64,000 bases of DNA from Hymenobacter terrestris (GTDB taxonomy: Bacteria > Bacteroidota > Bacteroidia > Cytophagales > Hymenobacteraceae): positions 1 to 64,000 of the forward strand of contig NZ_JABKAV010000009.1 in the NCBI RefSeq assembly GCF_013377905.1. The letters run 5' to 3'. A program made the translations under genes and the position numbers. Below are positions 9,539-18,110 of this stretch, in pieces. Positions within the stretch are counted from its first letter, which is position 1. Each line of letters starts with the position of its first letter. Below the pieces are notes generated by a model. It searched no databases. It saw only the letters and a program-made list of their open reading frames with translations, and was not told where the DNA came from.

Positions 9539-9586
9539 GGTGCCCCTGGGGTTGCCCTGCCAGGTCAGGGTAACCCCAGGGGCACC
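9539..9586 (+). terminator. Strong hairpin between the HMA gene and the ZntA-like gene
   Basis: A 21-bp stem (9539-9559 with 9566-9586, one G-T pair) closes a six-base loop. It lies 37 bp after the HMA stop and 60 bp before the ATPase start. No T-run follows, so it may be a partial terminator, an attenuator or an mRNA-stabilising structure inside a bicistronic transcript. Confidence 0.55.
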
Positions 9587-9645
9587 AGTCCGTTTTGATA
9601 CCTGCTGCCCGGTGGTTTGCCGGGTCCGCCCCAGCCCCGTTCCTG

Positions 9646-11736
9646 ATGCCCGACCCGTACTCCGATAACACCGACGAAGAGCTTAATACCGCCAAGCAGG
9701 TAGACCTGGCCAACGTCGGGGCCCTCAACCGCGAGCAGCTCACGCCCGAAGCCGCCACCGCCCCCCGCGGCCAGGACCATCCGCCCACCGATACGGTCGA
9801 CCACCACAACGAATCGGCCGACGTGCACGCCGGCCACTCGCATGACGGCCTCGACGGGCACGACCACGGCCCCGCTGGCGAGTGGCCTTACCTGTGGCCG
9901 GCCGTCAGCTTGGTGTTGCTGCTGGGCGGCCTAGCGCTCGACTACTTCGATGTGCCGTTTTTCGTGGGCCTGGTGCGGCCGCTGTGGTATGGGGTGGCGT
10001 TTTTGCTGGTAGGCTGGAAGGTGCTGCGAGCGGCCGCCGTGAGTTTGCCCACGGGCAACGTGTTCAATGAGTTTCTGCTGATGAGCCTGGCCACGCTCGG
10101 CGCTTTCGCCATTGGCGAATACCCCGAGGGCGTGGCCGTGATGCTGTTTTACACCGTGGGTGAGCTTTTTCAGGACGCCGCCGTGAACCGGGCCAAGCGC
10201 AGTATCCGGGCGCTGCTCGAAATCCAGGCCACCGAAGTAACCGTGCTGCGTAATGGGCAAAGCCTGGTCGTCGACCCCAAGCAGGTGCAGTTGGAAGACC
10301 TGATGGAAGTGCGCCCCGGTGAGAAAGTCGCTCTCGACGGCCTGCTGGAAGGCGCTTCGGTCAGCTTCAACACCGCCGCTCTCACCGGCGAATCGGCCCC
10401 CCAAACCAAACAGCCGGGCGATATGGTGCTGGCCGGCATGATCAACCTCGACACGCTGGCCCGCGTGCGCGTTACGGCCGCTTTCGCCGATACCAAGCTC
10501 AGCCGCATTCTAGCCATGGTGCAGGACGCGGTGGGGCGCAAGGCCAAAACCCAGCAGTTTATCACCCGCTTCGCCAAAATCTACACGCCCATTGTGGTGC
10601 TGCTGGCCGTGCTGCTGGTGCTGGTGCCAATTGTGGTGGTCGATGACTACGTTTTCCGCGACTGGCTGTATCGGGCGCTGGTGTTTCTGGTGATTTCCTG
10701 CCCTTGCGCGCTGGTAATCAGCATTCCGCTGGGCTATTTCGGTGGCATCGGGGCAGCCTCCAAAAACGGTATCCTGTTCAAGGGCTCCAATTTTCTGGAC
10801 GTAATGCGGGAGATTGATACCGTGGTGATGGACAAAACCGGCACGCTCACCGAAGGCGTATTTGCCGTGCGCGAGGTGGTGGCGGCCCCCGGCACCGAGG
10901 CGGCCGAACTGCTACGGCTGGCCGGCGCGCTCGAAACCAAATCAACCCACCCCATTGCCAAGGCTGTGGTGCAGCACGCCCAGCCCACCGCCGCCGCTAT
11001 TGCCGCCGTGGAAAGCGTGGAGGAAATTGCCGGCCACGGCCTGCGGGGCCAGGTTGCCGGCCGCACCATGCTGGCCGGCAACACCAAACTGCTCCGCAAA
11101 TTCGGCGTGACGTACCCGGCCGAAGTGGATGCCGTGGTGGATAGCATCGTGGTGCTGGCCCTCGACGGGCAGTATGTCGGCTACCTCACCGTGGCCGACG
11201 CCCCTAAAGTCGATGCCGCCCGAGCCGTGCAGGAGTTGCGCGCCGACGGCATCACCAAGCTCGTCATGCTCTCAGGCGACAAAGACAGCATCGTGCAGCG
11301 CGTAGCCGCTGAGCTGGGCATTACCGAGGCCCATGGTGGCCTGTTGCCCGAAGACAAAGCCCGCTACGTGCAGCAATACCTAGATGCTGGCCGCAAGCTG
11401 GCCTTCGTGGGCGACGGCGTAAACGACGCCCCCGTAGTGGCGCTGGCCGACGTGGGCATTGCCATGGGCGGCCTGGGCTCGGATGCCACCATCGAAACGG
11501 CCGACGTGGTTATCCAGACCGACCACCCGAGCAAAATTGCCACCGCCCGCCGCATTGCCCGCGCCACCCACACGGTCGTCTGGCAGAATATCTGGCTGGC
11601 TTTCCTCGTGAAGGGCGTGGTACTGGCGCTGGGCGCGGGCGGCCTGGCTACCATGTGGGAAGCGGTGTTTGCCGACGTGGGCGTGGCCCTACTGGCCATC
11701 CTGAACGCGGTGCGGATTCAGCGCATGAAGTTCTGA
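9646..11736 (+). CDS. ZntA/CadA-like Zn/Cd/Co P1B-type ATPase
   Basis: The 696-residue product is a heavy-metal translocating ATPase. In place of an HMA domain the cytoplasmic N-terminus carries a His/Asp-rich stretch (HAGHSHDGLDGHDHG near residues 63-77). The core has the CPC motif in SCPCALVISIPL, the DKTGTLTEG phosphorylation site, the HP motif STHPIA, and GDGVNDAPV. The CPCALVIS context, the C-terminal DVGVALLAILNAVRIQ and the His-rich tail favour the divalent Zn/Cd/Co group over the Cu(I) group. Its natural partner may be the small HMA protein just upstream. The ATG at 9646 was preferred to the frame opening at 9595 because the extra 17 residues resemble non-coding sequence. Confidence 0.92.
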   Translation: MPDPYSDNTDEELNTAKQVDLANVGALNREQLTPEAATAPRGQDHPPTDTVDHHNESADVHAGHSHDGLDGHDHGPAGEWPYLWPAVSLVLLLGGLALDYFDVPFFVGLVRPLWYGVAFLLVGWKVLRAAAVSLPTGNVFNEFLLMSLATLGAFAIGEYPEGVAVMLFYTVGELFQDAAVNRAKRSIRALLEIQATEVTVLRNGQSLVVDPKQVQLEDLMEVRPGEKVALDGLLEGASVSFNTAALTGESAPQTKQPGDMVLAGMINLDTLARVRVTAAFADTKLSRILAMVQDAVGRKAKTQQFITRFAKIYTPIVVLLAVLLVLVPIVVVDDYVFRDWLYRALVFLVISCPCALVISIPLGYFGGIGAASKNGILFKGSNFLDVMREIDTVVMDKTGTLTEGVFAVREVVAAPGTEAAELLRLAGALETKSTHPIAKAVVQHAQPTAAAIAAVESVEEIAGHGLRGQVAGRTMLAGNTKLLRKFGVTYPAEVDAVVDSIVVLALDGQYVGYLTVADAPKVDAARAVQELRADGITKLVMLSGDKDSIVQRVAAELGITEAHGGLLPEDKARYVQQYLDAGRKLAFVGDGVNDAPVVALADVGIAMGGLGSDATIETADVVIQTDHPSKIATARRIARATHTVVWQNIWLAFLVKGVVLALGAGGLATMWEAVFADVGVALLAILNAVRIQRMKF

Positions 11737-11780
11737 GGCGGCGCGGGCTGCCGGGCTGGTAGTGCATACCGGCCCGGCGG

Positions 11781-13064
11781 TTAATCGATTTTGGGCTTGA
11801 ACAGGATTTTGTCGATGTGGCTGCGGTCCACGTCCACTATTTCGAAGTAATGACCCTCCCAGTTGAAATGCTCGCCGGCACGTGGTAATGAGTTTAGAAT
11901 GTGCAGCGCAAAACCGCCCACGCTATGAAAGCCTGTCAGGCCGCGCCGCGCCGCCAATGGAATGTGGAAACGCTCGGCAAACTCGGCGAAAGGCAGCTGG
12001 GCATCGATAAGAAACGAGCCATCGGTGCGCTCCACAATGGCCGGGTTGCCTTCCGAATCAGGCGAAATGTCGCCTACTAATGCGTCGAGAATATCGTCAA
12101 TCGTCACCATCCCGACCACCCCACCAAACTCGTCCACCACAATGGCCTGGTGCACGCGCCGCAGCCGGAACATTTCCAGGGCATGGTAGGCCTTGCTTGA
12201 AGCGGGCATAAACAGCGGCTCGCGCTGCAGCTCGCTCAGGCGGCCCAGCTGCGTATCCAGCGGTATTTCGTTTACCAGGTCTTTCAGGTACACCATGCCC
12301 CGCACCTCCTCTAGGCTGCCCTGGCAAAGCGGGTAGGCCGAGCGCTTGCGGGCCAGCACCGTCTGACGGGTCGTGTCCAGGTCGGCTTCCAGGTCCAGCC
12401 ACTCTATGTCTTGGCGGCTGGTCATGAGCGAACCCAAGCGCCGGTCGCCCAGGCTGAAGACGTTCTTGACAATGTCATGCTCAATCTCCTGAATTGTGCC
12501 CCCCGTGGCTCCTTCCCGGATCATGGCCTTGATTTCCTCCTCCGTTACCGGGCTTTCCTGGGTGTTAATGCCCAGAACCCGGATGAGAAAGTCGCTGGAA
12601 ACGGTCAGCAGCCAGATAAAGGGCGAGGTAAGCCGGGAAAGCAGCGCCATGGGCGCGGCCATAAACTTGATGATGCTCTCGGGGTTGGTCAGGCCGATGC
12701 GCTTGGGCAGTAGCTCCCCGATCACCACCGATAGGTAGGTGATGAAGATAACCATCAGGACCACGGCAATATTGTGGGCAAAAGGGGCCAGCACGGGTAC
12801 CTGGGCAATTACGCCTTCAAGCTGGGTGGTAAGCCTCGCTCCGCTGAACACGCCCGTGAGGATGCTGATAAGCGTGATGCCGATCTGGACGGTGGAGAGA
12901 AACCGGGTAGGCTGCTGGGCCAGTGCCAGGGCAGCCTGGGCCGGGCGGCTGCCCTGATTGGCCTGGGCTTCCAGCTTGGCCTTCCGCGAAGAAATCAGCG
13001 CAATTTCCGACATGGAAAATACGCCGTTGAGCAAGATCAATAGCAGAATAACAAGTAATTCCAT
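11781..13064 (-). CDS. CNNM/CorC-family transporter (DUF21-CBS-CorC_HlyC; 'hemolysin family')
   Basis: The 427-residue protein has three parts in the usual order: an N-terminal DUF21 membrane domain (about 1-185) with several hydrophobic helices, a pair of CBS domains (about 200-330, with GMVYLKDLV and GVVGMVTIDDILDALVGDI), and a C-terminal CorC_HlyC domain. Members of this family are linked to magnesium or cobalt efflux; the older name hemolysin is historical. It is probably monocistronic: the Kup gene lies upstream on the same strand, but more than 200 bp and a long hairpin separate them. A TACCTTTA box lies 5 bp before the ATG. Confidence 0.9.
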   Translation of the reverse strand: MELLVILLLILLNGVFSMSEIALISSRKAKLEAQANQGSRPAQAALALAQQPTRFLSTVQIGITLISILTGVFSGARLTTQLEGVIAQVPVLAPFAHNIAVVLMVIFITYLSVVIGELLPKRIGLTNPESIIKFMAAPMALLSRLTSPFIWLLTVSSDFLIRVLGINTQESPVTEEEIKAMIREGATGGTIQEIEHDIVKNVFSLGDRRLGSLMTSRQDIEWLDLEADLDTTRQTVLARKRSAYPLCQGSLEEVRGMVYLKDLVNEIPLDTQLGRLSELQREPLFMPASSKAYHALEMFRLRRVHQAIVVDEFGGVVGMVTIDDILDALVGDISPDSEGNPAIVERTDGSFLIDAQLPFAEFAERFHIPLAARRGLTGFHSVGGFALHILNSLPRAGEHFNWEGHYFEIVDVDRSHIDKILFKPKID

Positions 13065-13068
13065 AAAC

Positions 13069-13076
13069 TAAAGGTA
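13069..13076 (-). promoter_or_regulatory. TAnnTTTA promoter box abutting the CNNM-family gene
   Basis: Read on the minus strand the box is TACCTTTA, ending only 4 bases before the ATG at 13064. If it is the -7 element, transcription would begin at about the start codon and give a leaderless mRNA. Confidence 0.4.
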
Positions 13077-13086
13077 GGCAATCAGC

Positions 13087-13161
13087 CTGCCAGCAGTATG
13101 TTGTTACTTTCCGACCACCACATTCGGTGCTAGTCGGAAAGTGACAACATACTGCTGGCAG
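13087..13161. repeat. 29-bp inverted repeat (long hairpin) between kup and the CNNM-family gene
   Basis: Arms at 13087-13115 and 13133-13161 match at 28 of 29 positions around a 17-base loop. It lies 120 bp past the kup stop in the minus-strand direction and has no T-run. It may be a kup terminator or a copy of a dispersed palindromic repeat. The rest of the gap (13162-13281) shows nothing I can name. Confidence 0.6.
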
Positions 13162-13281
13162 AAGGTATGACCTGCCGCATTGATGGAATCGGGTTGGTTG
13201 TACTCAGGATTGATTACCTGTCATTCTGCGAACCAGCAGGGAGGAAGCTTCGCGCTACAGTCTCTTTGCGTAAATCCGGAT

Positions 13282-15216
13282 TTAGAAAATCCGTTGCAGC
13301 GACATCTCGCGCACAGGCGTAATCACCAGCGGCACCTTTTCCACTTTCACTGAGCTGGTATCGAGGCCGAAGTACTTTGCTTCGGAGGCGATAAACTGCT
13401 TGATGTAGAAATAAGACTGCATTACGAGCTTCTCCATAGTCGGGAAGTCGTTTTCGACTGACAGGTACTTTTCCATCACCACGAAGCGGAAGTCGCCGGT
13501 TACGTGCTGCTTGCTCAGCGACTCGTAGCGCGAGGTGATATCTACCTCTTTGTTGCGTACCAGCTCCTCAATCACCTTGCGGAAATAAAGGTTGATTTTC
13601 TGCTCGACGCGGAAACCCAACCGGAACGTAATTCGGAAGGCATCGTCGGGGGCCAGCTCAGTTACCTTGTACTCCATGGTGTAGGGCTGGTCGGTGGTAT
13701 CGACGTGTACGAACCAGTAGATATCGGCCCGTTTGGGGCGCTTCTGGAAGATGGAGTAGATGATTTTGGCCTCAATTTCTGACGCCTGCTCAGCAGAAGT
13801 CAGGAACACGAGGTGGGTGGCGTACTTCGACACGGACTCGTCGGCGCTCAACTCCTTGAGTGCCTCAATGTAGGGGTCAATCTTCACGAACTCGGTGAGG
13901 CGGCGCTTGATGTAGTAGGCCCGCAGCCACACGTACATCACGGCCACCAGTAGCCCGCCAATTAGCAGCGACACCCAGCCGCCGTGCGGAAACTTGATGA
14001 GGTTGGCCACCAGAAAAGAGCCCTCAATGGTGCCATACACCACCACAAACAGCCCAATCACGGCCAGCGGCACCTTCTTCGAGCGCAGCCACACGCTCAG
14101 CAAAACTGTGGTCATGAGCATGGTGAGCGTGATGGCCAGCCCGTAGGCGGCCTCCATGTGCTCGGAGCGGCGGAAGTACAGCACCACCCCGATGCAGCCC
14201 AGCAATAGCAGCCGGTTCATGCTGGGTACAAACAGCTGGCCCTTTACGTCGGTGGGGTAGTTGAGCTTCACCTTGGGCCACATGTTGAGGCGAATGGCTT
14301 CGGCTACGAGCGTAAACGAACCCGTAATGAGGGCCTGCGAGGCAATAACGGCCGCCAGCGTGGCAATACCGATGCCGATGAGCAGAAACCACTCGGGCAT
14401 CAGCTCATAGAACGGGTTGCGGCCGTTAAGCTGCTGGCCCTGCTGCGACATCAGCCAGCCGCCCTGCCCCAGGTAGTTGAGCACCAGACACGATTTTACG
14501 AAGATCCAGCTGATGCGAATGTTGCCCTTGCCGCAGTGGCCCAGGTCGGAGTACAGCGCCTCGGCCCCGGTTGTGCACAGAAACACGGCACCCAGCAGCC
14601 AGAAGCCACCGGGGTAGTTTACCAGCAGGTTGTAGGCATAGTAGGGGTTGAAGGCCTTCAGAATTTCGGGGTGGTGTAGTATCCCGCTCACGCCCAGAAT
14701 GCCCAGCATGGCAAACCACACGAACATAATCGGCCCGAATGCCTTGCCTACAATCTGGGTGCCGAAGCTCTGGAGCAGAAACAGCGCCGCAATGATGCCA
14801 ATGACGATGGGCACCGTTGGGATGCCCGGATACACAGCCTCCAGCCCTTCAATGGCTGATGAAACCGAAATAGGCGGCGTAATTACGCCGTCGGCCAGCA
14901 GGGCCGCACCGCCGATGATGGCTACGGCCGAAAGCCAGGCTCCGCGCCGCCGCACCAGGGCATAAAGCGAGAAAATGCCGCCCTCGCCGTTGTTATCGGC
15001 ATTGAGGGTGAGCAGCACGTACTTGACGGTGGTCTGGAGCGTGAGCGTCCAGATGACGCAGGAGATGCCGCCGTACACGAGCAGCGGGTCAATCTGGCCC
15101 GATACGATGGCTTTCATCACATAGAGTGGCGAAGTGCCGATGTCGCCGTAGATAATACCCAGGGCAATGAGCAAACCGGCCGTCGAAATGGCGGAGTGCT
15201 GGTGTTTAGCATCCAT
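13282..15216 (-). CDS. kup: Kup family potassium uptake protein
   Basis: The 644-residue membrane protein carries the family signature near the N-terminus (GIIYGDIGTSPLYV) and NADNNGEGGIFSLYAL shortly after. About 12 hydrophobic segments follow up to residue 435, then a C-terminal cytoplasmic domain of about 200 residues. It takes up K+ with protons, and its length is normal for the family. The ATG at 15216 directly precedes the signature region. A TACCTTCG box (15258-15265) upstream is a candidate promoter. No other K+ transport gene is adjacent. Confidence 0.95.
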   Translation of the reverse strand: MDAKHQHSAISTAGLLIALGIIYGDIGTSPLYVMKAIVSGQIDPLLVYGGISCVIWTLTLQTTVKYVLLTLNADNNGEGGIFSLYALVRRRGAWLSAVAIIGGAALLADGVITPPISVSSAIEGLEAVYPGIPTVPIVIGIIAALFLLQSFGTQIVGKAFGPIMFVWFAMLGILGVSGILHHPEILKAFNPYYAYNLLVNYPGGFWLLGAVFLCTTGAEALYSDLGHCGKGNIRISWIFVKSCLVLNYLGQGGWLMSQQGQQLNGRNPFYELMPEWFLLIGIGIATLAAVIASQALITGSFTLVAEAIRLNMWPKVKLNYPTDVKGQLFVPSMNRLLLLGCIGVVLYFRRSEHMEAAYGLAITLTMLMTTVLLSVWLRSKKVPLAVIGLFVVVYGTIEGSFLVANLIKFPHGGWVSLLIGGLLVAVMYVWLRAYYIKRRLTEFVKIDPYIEALKELSADESVSKYATHLVFLTSAEQASEIEAKIIYSIFQKRPKRADIYWFVHVDTTDQPYTMEYKVTELAPDDAFRITFRLGFRVEQKINLYFRKVIEELVRNKEVDITSRYESLSKQHVTGDFRFVVMEKYLSVENDFPTMEKLVMQSYFYIKQFIASEAKYFGLDTSSVKVEKVPLVITPVREMSLQRIF

Positions 15217-15257
15217 AAGGAAACTGGTAGAAAAGGGCGAAATGCGCTAAGCGGGGC

Positions 15258-15265
15258 CGAAGGTA
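15258..15265 (-). promoter_or_regulatory. Candidate -7 box for kup
   Basis: On the minus strand it reads TACCTTCG, one base from TAnnTTTG, with 41 bases between the box and the ATG. Confidence 0.35.
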
Positions 15266-15343
15266 ACAGGCGGCCCGTAATCGGTGGCGCACTGACTGCA
15301 GTGCGTAAAGCAAACCGTGCCGATGAGTGCGGTGGGCGGCGGC

Positions 15344-16114
15344 TCAGACCGGGGCGTGCGTGTCGGGCCCGGCCCCTTCGGTGGAGGCGGCAGCGGGGGC
15401 AATAAAGGCAGTTTGCTGCAGCCAGTACCCGGCAGCAGTGGCCGTTTCGTGGTGGCGCTGCCCAATGCGGCGGTTGGCCTCGCGGGCCAGCGCCTGCCAG
15501 CCGTTGGCCGGGCCACTGAGCGAAAAATAGCGGGTTTGCCGGCCCGGCCGGTGCACCCGCCAGCGGTTGGTGCCGCGCAGGCCCCAGGCCAGCAGCGCCA
15601 GCCCCAGCCCGATACCCAGCGCTGCTGGTACCGTTTTCAGCCAAAACTGCAGGTAGGCCGACAGGAAGCCTAAGAAGGTAAAAGCCCCCAGTAACACGCC
15701 CAGCAGCCAGCGTACCGGCTGCACGTCCACGCCCTCCAGTTCGCGCCAGCTAAACTGCTCGTTATTCAACTCCAGCCCGTCATTGGTCAGCACCAACCGG
15801 CCATCTTCGCTTTGTAGCGTGGCAAATTGCTCGGGTGTTGGTGGCGGGGGCGGCAGCGGCTCGAATGCTTCGGTGGGCTGCTCTGGCGAGGGCTCTGGTA
15901 GGGATTCTGCCACTGGCTCTGCCGGGGGCGGAGTAGGCAGCGGCGTAGCGGCCGGCTCCGGCCGATGGGTACCACCGGCAAAAGCCCCGCTGCCACCCGT
16001 GCTGGTTCGTACCCAGTAGGGCGGAACGTGGCGCAGGGGAGGCAGCGGGGCTTGCATGGTTTGGGTAGGCGTAGGTAAAGAAGCAACCAGATGAGGCGGC
16101 AAAGGTGATGACAT
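15344..16114 (-). CDS. Proline-rich two-helix membrane protein of unknown function
   Basis: The 256-residue product is not recognised. Its first 95 residues are rich in Pro, Glu and Ala (for example EPLPPPPPTPEQ). A short folded stretch follows (residues 98-130, ending in FSWRELEGVDV), then two membrane helices near 133-178 (LLGVLLGAFTFLGFL and AALGIGLGLALLAWGL), and a basic C-terminal tail. The mid-region resembles the bPH-like or DUF-type domains placed before paired helices in Bacteroidota membrane proteins, but this is not firm. An internal ATG at 16057 is an alternative start. It lies 36 bp downstream of the FKBP gene on the same strand, so the two may be cotranscribed. Confidence 0.7.
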   Translation of the reverse strand: MSSPLPPHLVASLPTPTQTMQAPLPPLRHVPPYWVRTSTGGSGAFAGGTHRPEPAATPLPTPPPAEPVAESLPEPSPEQPTEAFEPLPPPPPTPEQFATLQSEDGRLVLTNDGLELNNEQFSWRELEGVDVQPVRWLLGVLLGAFTFLGFLSAYLQFWLKTVPAALGIGLGLALLAWGLRGTNRWRVHRPGRQTRYFSLSGPANGWQALAREANRRIGQRHHETATAAGYWLQQTAFIAPAAASTEGAGPDTHAPV

Positions 16115-16150
16115 TCCGCTTACCGGCTCATCTTTCGCTTCGGTTCCACG

Positions 16151-16792
16151 CTACTTGTTCACCTTTACCAGCTCCACATCGAAGATGAGGGTGGTATCGG
16201 GGCCAATGTCGCGGCCGGCACCGCGCTTGCCATAGGCAAGGTCGGAGGGGATGTAGAGGCGCCACTTCGAGCCTTCGGGCATCAGTTGCAGGGCTTCTGT
16301 CCAGCCGGCAATTACCTGGTTTACGCCAAACGTGGCGGGCTGGCCGCGCTGGTACGAGCTGTCGAACACGGTGCCGTTGAGCAGCGTGCCGTGGTAGTGC
16401 GTGGTAACCGACGAGCCGGGACCGGGCTTGGGGCCGCTGCCTTCCGTAATTACTTCGTACTGCAGGCCGCTGGGCAGGGTGGTTACCCCGGCTTTGTTGG
16501 CGTTTTCCTGCAGGAAGGCTTCGCCTTCGGCTTTGCTGTTACCCATATCGTTGGAGTTTTGGTTGTCGTCGTCGTTGTCTTCTTCCATGCCGCCGCCGAG
16601 CTGCTCCTGCAGCTGCTGCATAGCGCTCTGCATCTGCTCGGGCGTGAGGCGGCTGGGCTCGTTGGTAAGGGCCTCCTTCATCGACTGGGCAAAAATATCA
16701 ACGTCGAGGTCGAGACCCTGCTGGGCGAAGTTGTTGGCCATGTCGCGGCCGATGATGTAGCTGATTTGCTCTTTCAAGCCATTCAATTCCAT
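16151..16792 (-). CDS. FKBP-type peptidyl-prolyl cis-trans isomerase
   Basis: The 213-residue protein has an N-terminal helical dimerisation region of the FkpA/Mip type (about 1-65). An acidic linker follows (EEDNDDDNQNSND, about 75-90), then a C-terminal FKBP domain (about 105-213) with the typical VTTHYHGTLLNGTVFDSSY strand, the VIAGWTEAL turn, IPSDLAYGKRG and LIFDVELVKV. It should speed proline isomerisation and aid folding. No signal peptide is seen at this start, so it may be cytoplasmic, unlike many Mip proteins. It is probably the first gene of a pair with the proline-rich membrane protein. Confidence 0.92.
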   Translation of the reverse strand: MELNGLKEQISYIIGRDMANNFAQQGLDLDVDIFAQSMKEALTNEPSRLTPEQMQSAMQQLQEQLGGGMEEDNDDDNQNSNDMGNSKAEGEAFLQENANKAGVTTLPSGLQYEVITEGSGPKPGPGSSVTTHYHGTLLNGTVFDSSYQRGQPATFGVNQVIAGWTEALQLMPEGSKWRLYIPSDLAYGKRGAGRDIGPDTTLIFDVELVKVNK

Positions 16793-17005
16793 AAAGCACT
16801 GGTTTACGCTAATTTCGAACTGCTGCCGCTGCCTTTTTAGGCCGGCAGTCAGGGGTGAAATCAGCTGGTGAGAAACGAAGTGCGCGGCCCCGCACGGGCC
16901 GGCGCTACCGTGAAGTACCGAAAACCGCCGCGAATGGATGTTGTTTTTTCCGGGTACGCCGCTAAGGTGCTGACTATGAAGCCCGGTTTCTGAGGCCCGA
17001 AAACA

Positions 17006-17036
17006 CGCAAGCCCCGCCGGAAGGGCGAGGCTTGCG
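17006..17036 (-). terminator. Terminator of the 45-residue small-protein gene
   Basis: A 13-bp stem with one mismatch (17006-17018 with 17024-17036) encloses a short loop. On the minus strand TGTTTTC follows, fitting a rho-independent terminator about 25 bp after the small gene's stop. The rest of 16793-17059 shows no gene. Confidence 0.6.
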
Positions 17037-17059
17037 GTAACAGAATAGACGGAAGAAGC

Positions 17060-17197
17060 TTAGCAGAAGTGCAGCTCTTCTTCGTCGCGCAGGTCGAAAT
17101 GAAGGCTCAGGTCGCGCAATTGCGCAGCCAGGAAACGGTAGGAGCCGAAGCTGCCCAGCAGCAGCAGCGACGAAAATGTGGCGGTGCTCTTTTTCAT
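17060..17197 (-). CDS. 45-residue small protein of unknown function
   Basis: An ATG at 17197 opens a 45-codon frame ending at 17060. The product starts MKKSTATFSSLLLLGSFGSYRFL, with two Lys then a short hydrophobic run, and ends in an acidic segment with LRDEEELHFC. It has a single Cys as its last residue. The small frame is supported by its setting: a good TATCTTTG promoter box 40 bp upstream and a hairpin plus T-rich terminator downstream, with no other gene in the gap. It could be a membrane-associated microprotein or a short exported peptide. I know no family for it. The alternative is that the transcript is a small RNA and the frame is incidental. Confidence 0.55.
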   Translation of the reverse strand: MKKSTATFSSLLLLGSFGSYRFLAAQLRDLSLHFDLRDEEELHFC

Positions 17198-17237
17198 GGT
17201 ACTAGGGTTAGATAAGTGTCAATCAGCTTATTGACCA

Positions 17238-17245
17238 CAAAGATA
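17238..17245 (-). promoter_or_regulatory. Promoter box (TATCTTTG) for the small-protein gene
   Basis: The minus-strand octamer matches TAnnTTTG exactly and sits in an AT-rich stretch. It predicts a leader of about 35 bases before the ATG at 17197. No good -33 element was seen. Confidence 0.55.
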
Positions 17246-17478
17246 CTACACCTGAATTACTAAATTGTTATGCAAGCATAATAAATTGATGACGCTTTGG
17301 CCGCAGGCGTGAGCTCCCTCAGGTAATCAGTGGGTAGGCAATGCTGCACTATATCTATATTGAATAGCTTGGCGTGGGAGCAGCAAGCTGCCCATAAAAT
17401 CATTTAGCACCCTGTATAGCTGGATTTTCATTCTGGTTGTCTACTTTCACGCCATCTTTTCAGTATAAGATTTTACGG

Positions 17479-18018
17479 ATGAAATACCTGTTTACCTTTC
17501 TCTTCCTTGCCAGTGTACACTTGGCACAAGCTCAAACCAGCCTGCTGCTCGGCGGTGTGCGGGCCGCCACCCAACTAGGCACTATGGCCGCCCGCAACAG
17601 CAAGGCCAAAGCCAAGACCAAGCACAAAACCACCGGTGCAGAAGAGGCCTCGCCGACTACTCCGGTCGTTATCCCGACTCCAAAATCCAACAGCGCCTTT
17701 ACCTATCAGGGCCAGCAAGTCGCGCGCCAGCGTACCGAACCGGGCACTCTTTCCGGCAAGGGTTCTGCCGAAATTGTGGCCCTCGAAACGGTACTGGAGC
17801 AGACCCACCAAGCCCTGCTGGCCGACTCGGCGCAGTCGTTTCTGCCCGCCGCGCAACTGGATGCCATTCGCTCGGCCGCCCGGCAGGCCGCCGCGGCCCG
17901 GCCCTCCTGGGACTATTCGGCCTATCAGCATGAGGTAGCTTTCTACCAGCGTGAAGAGGCCCGTCGGACTCCTCCCGCACCCGCCCCGGCTAAAACCAAA
18001 CCCAGAACCCGTAAGTAG
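17479..18018 (+). CDS. Secreted hypothetical protein
   Basis: The 179-residue product begins with a clear signal peptide (MKYLFTFLFLASVHLAQAQ). The mature part starts with a Gly/Ala-rich stretch and a Lys-rich run (KAKAKTKHKT), continues as polar helical sequence (ETVLEQTHQALLADSAQ) and ends in a basic tail (KTKPRTRK). I do not recognise a family. The ATG at 17479 was chosen over the frame opening at 17437 because it sits directly at the signal peptide. It stands alone and converges on the OmpA-like gene across a perfect hairpin. Confidence 0.7.
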   Translation: MKYLFTFLFLASVHLAQAQTSLLLGGVRAATQLGTMAARNSKAKAKTKHKTTGAEEASPTTPVVIPTPKSNSAFTYQGQQVARQRTEPGTLSGKGSAEIVALETVLEQTHQALLADSAQSFLPAAQLDAIRSAARQAAAARPSWDYSAYQHEVAFYQREEARRTPPAPAPAKTKPRTRK

Positions 18019-18032
18019 GAACTACTTATATG

Positions 18033-18079
18033 AACGCCAAGAGCCCGCTTCTGCCAGTCAGAAGCGGGCTCTTGGCGTT
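18033..18079. terminator. Bidirectional terminator (21-bp perfect stem)
   Basis: Perfect arms at 18033-18053 and 18059-18079 close a 5-base loop between two convergent genes. The ends are A/T on both sides (AACGCC and GGCGTTT), so it can work in both directions. Confidence 0.8.
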
Positions 18080-18110
18080 TAGGGACCAGGTTTTCAATAA
18101 TTGTGGGCGC

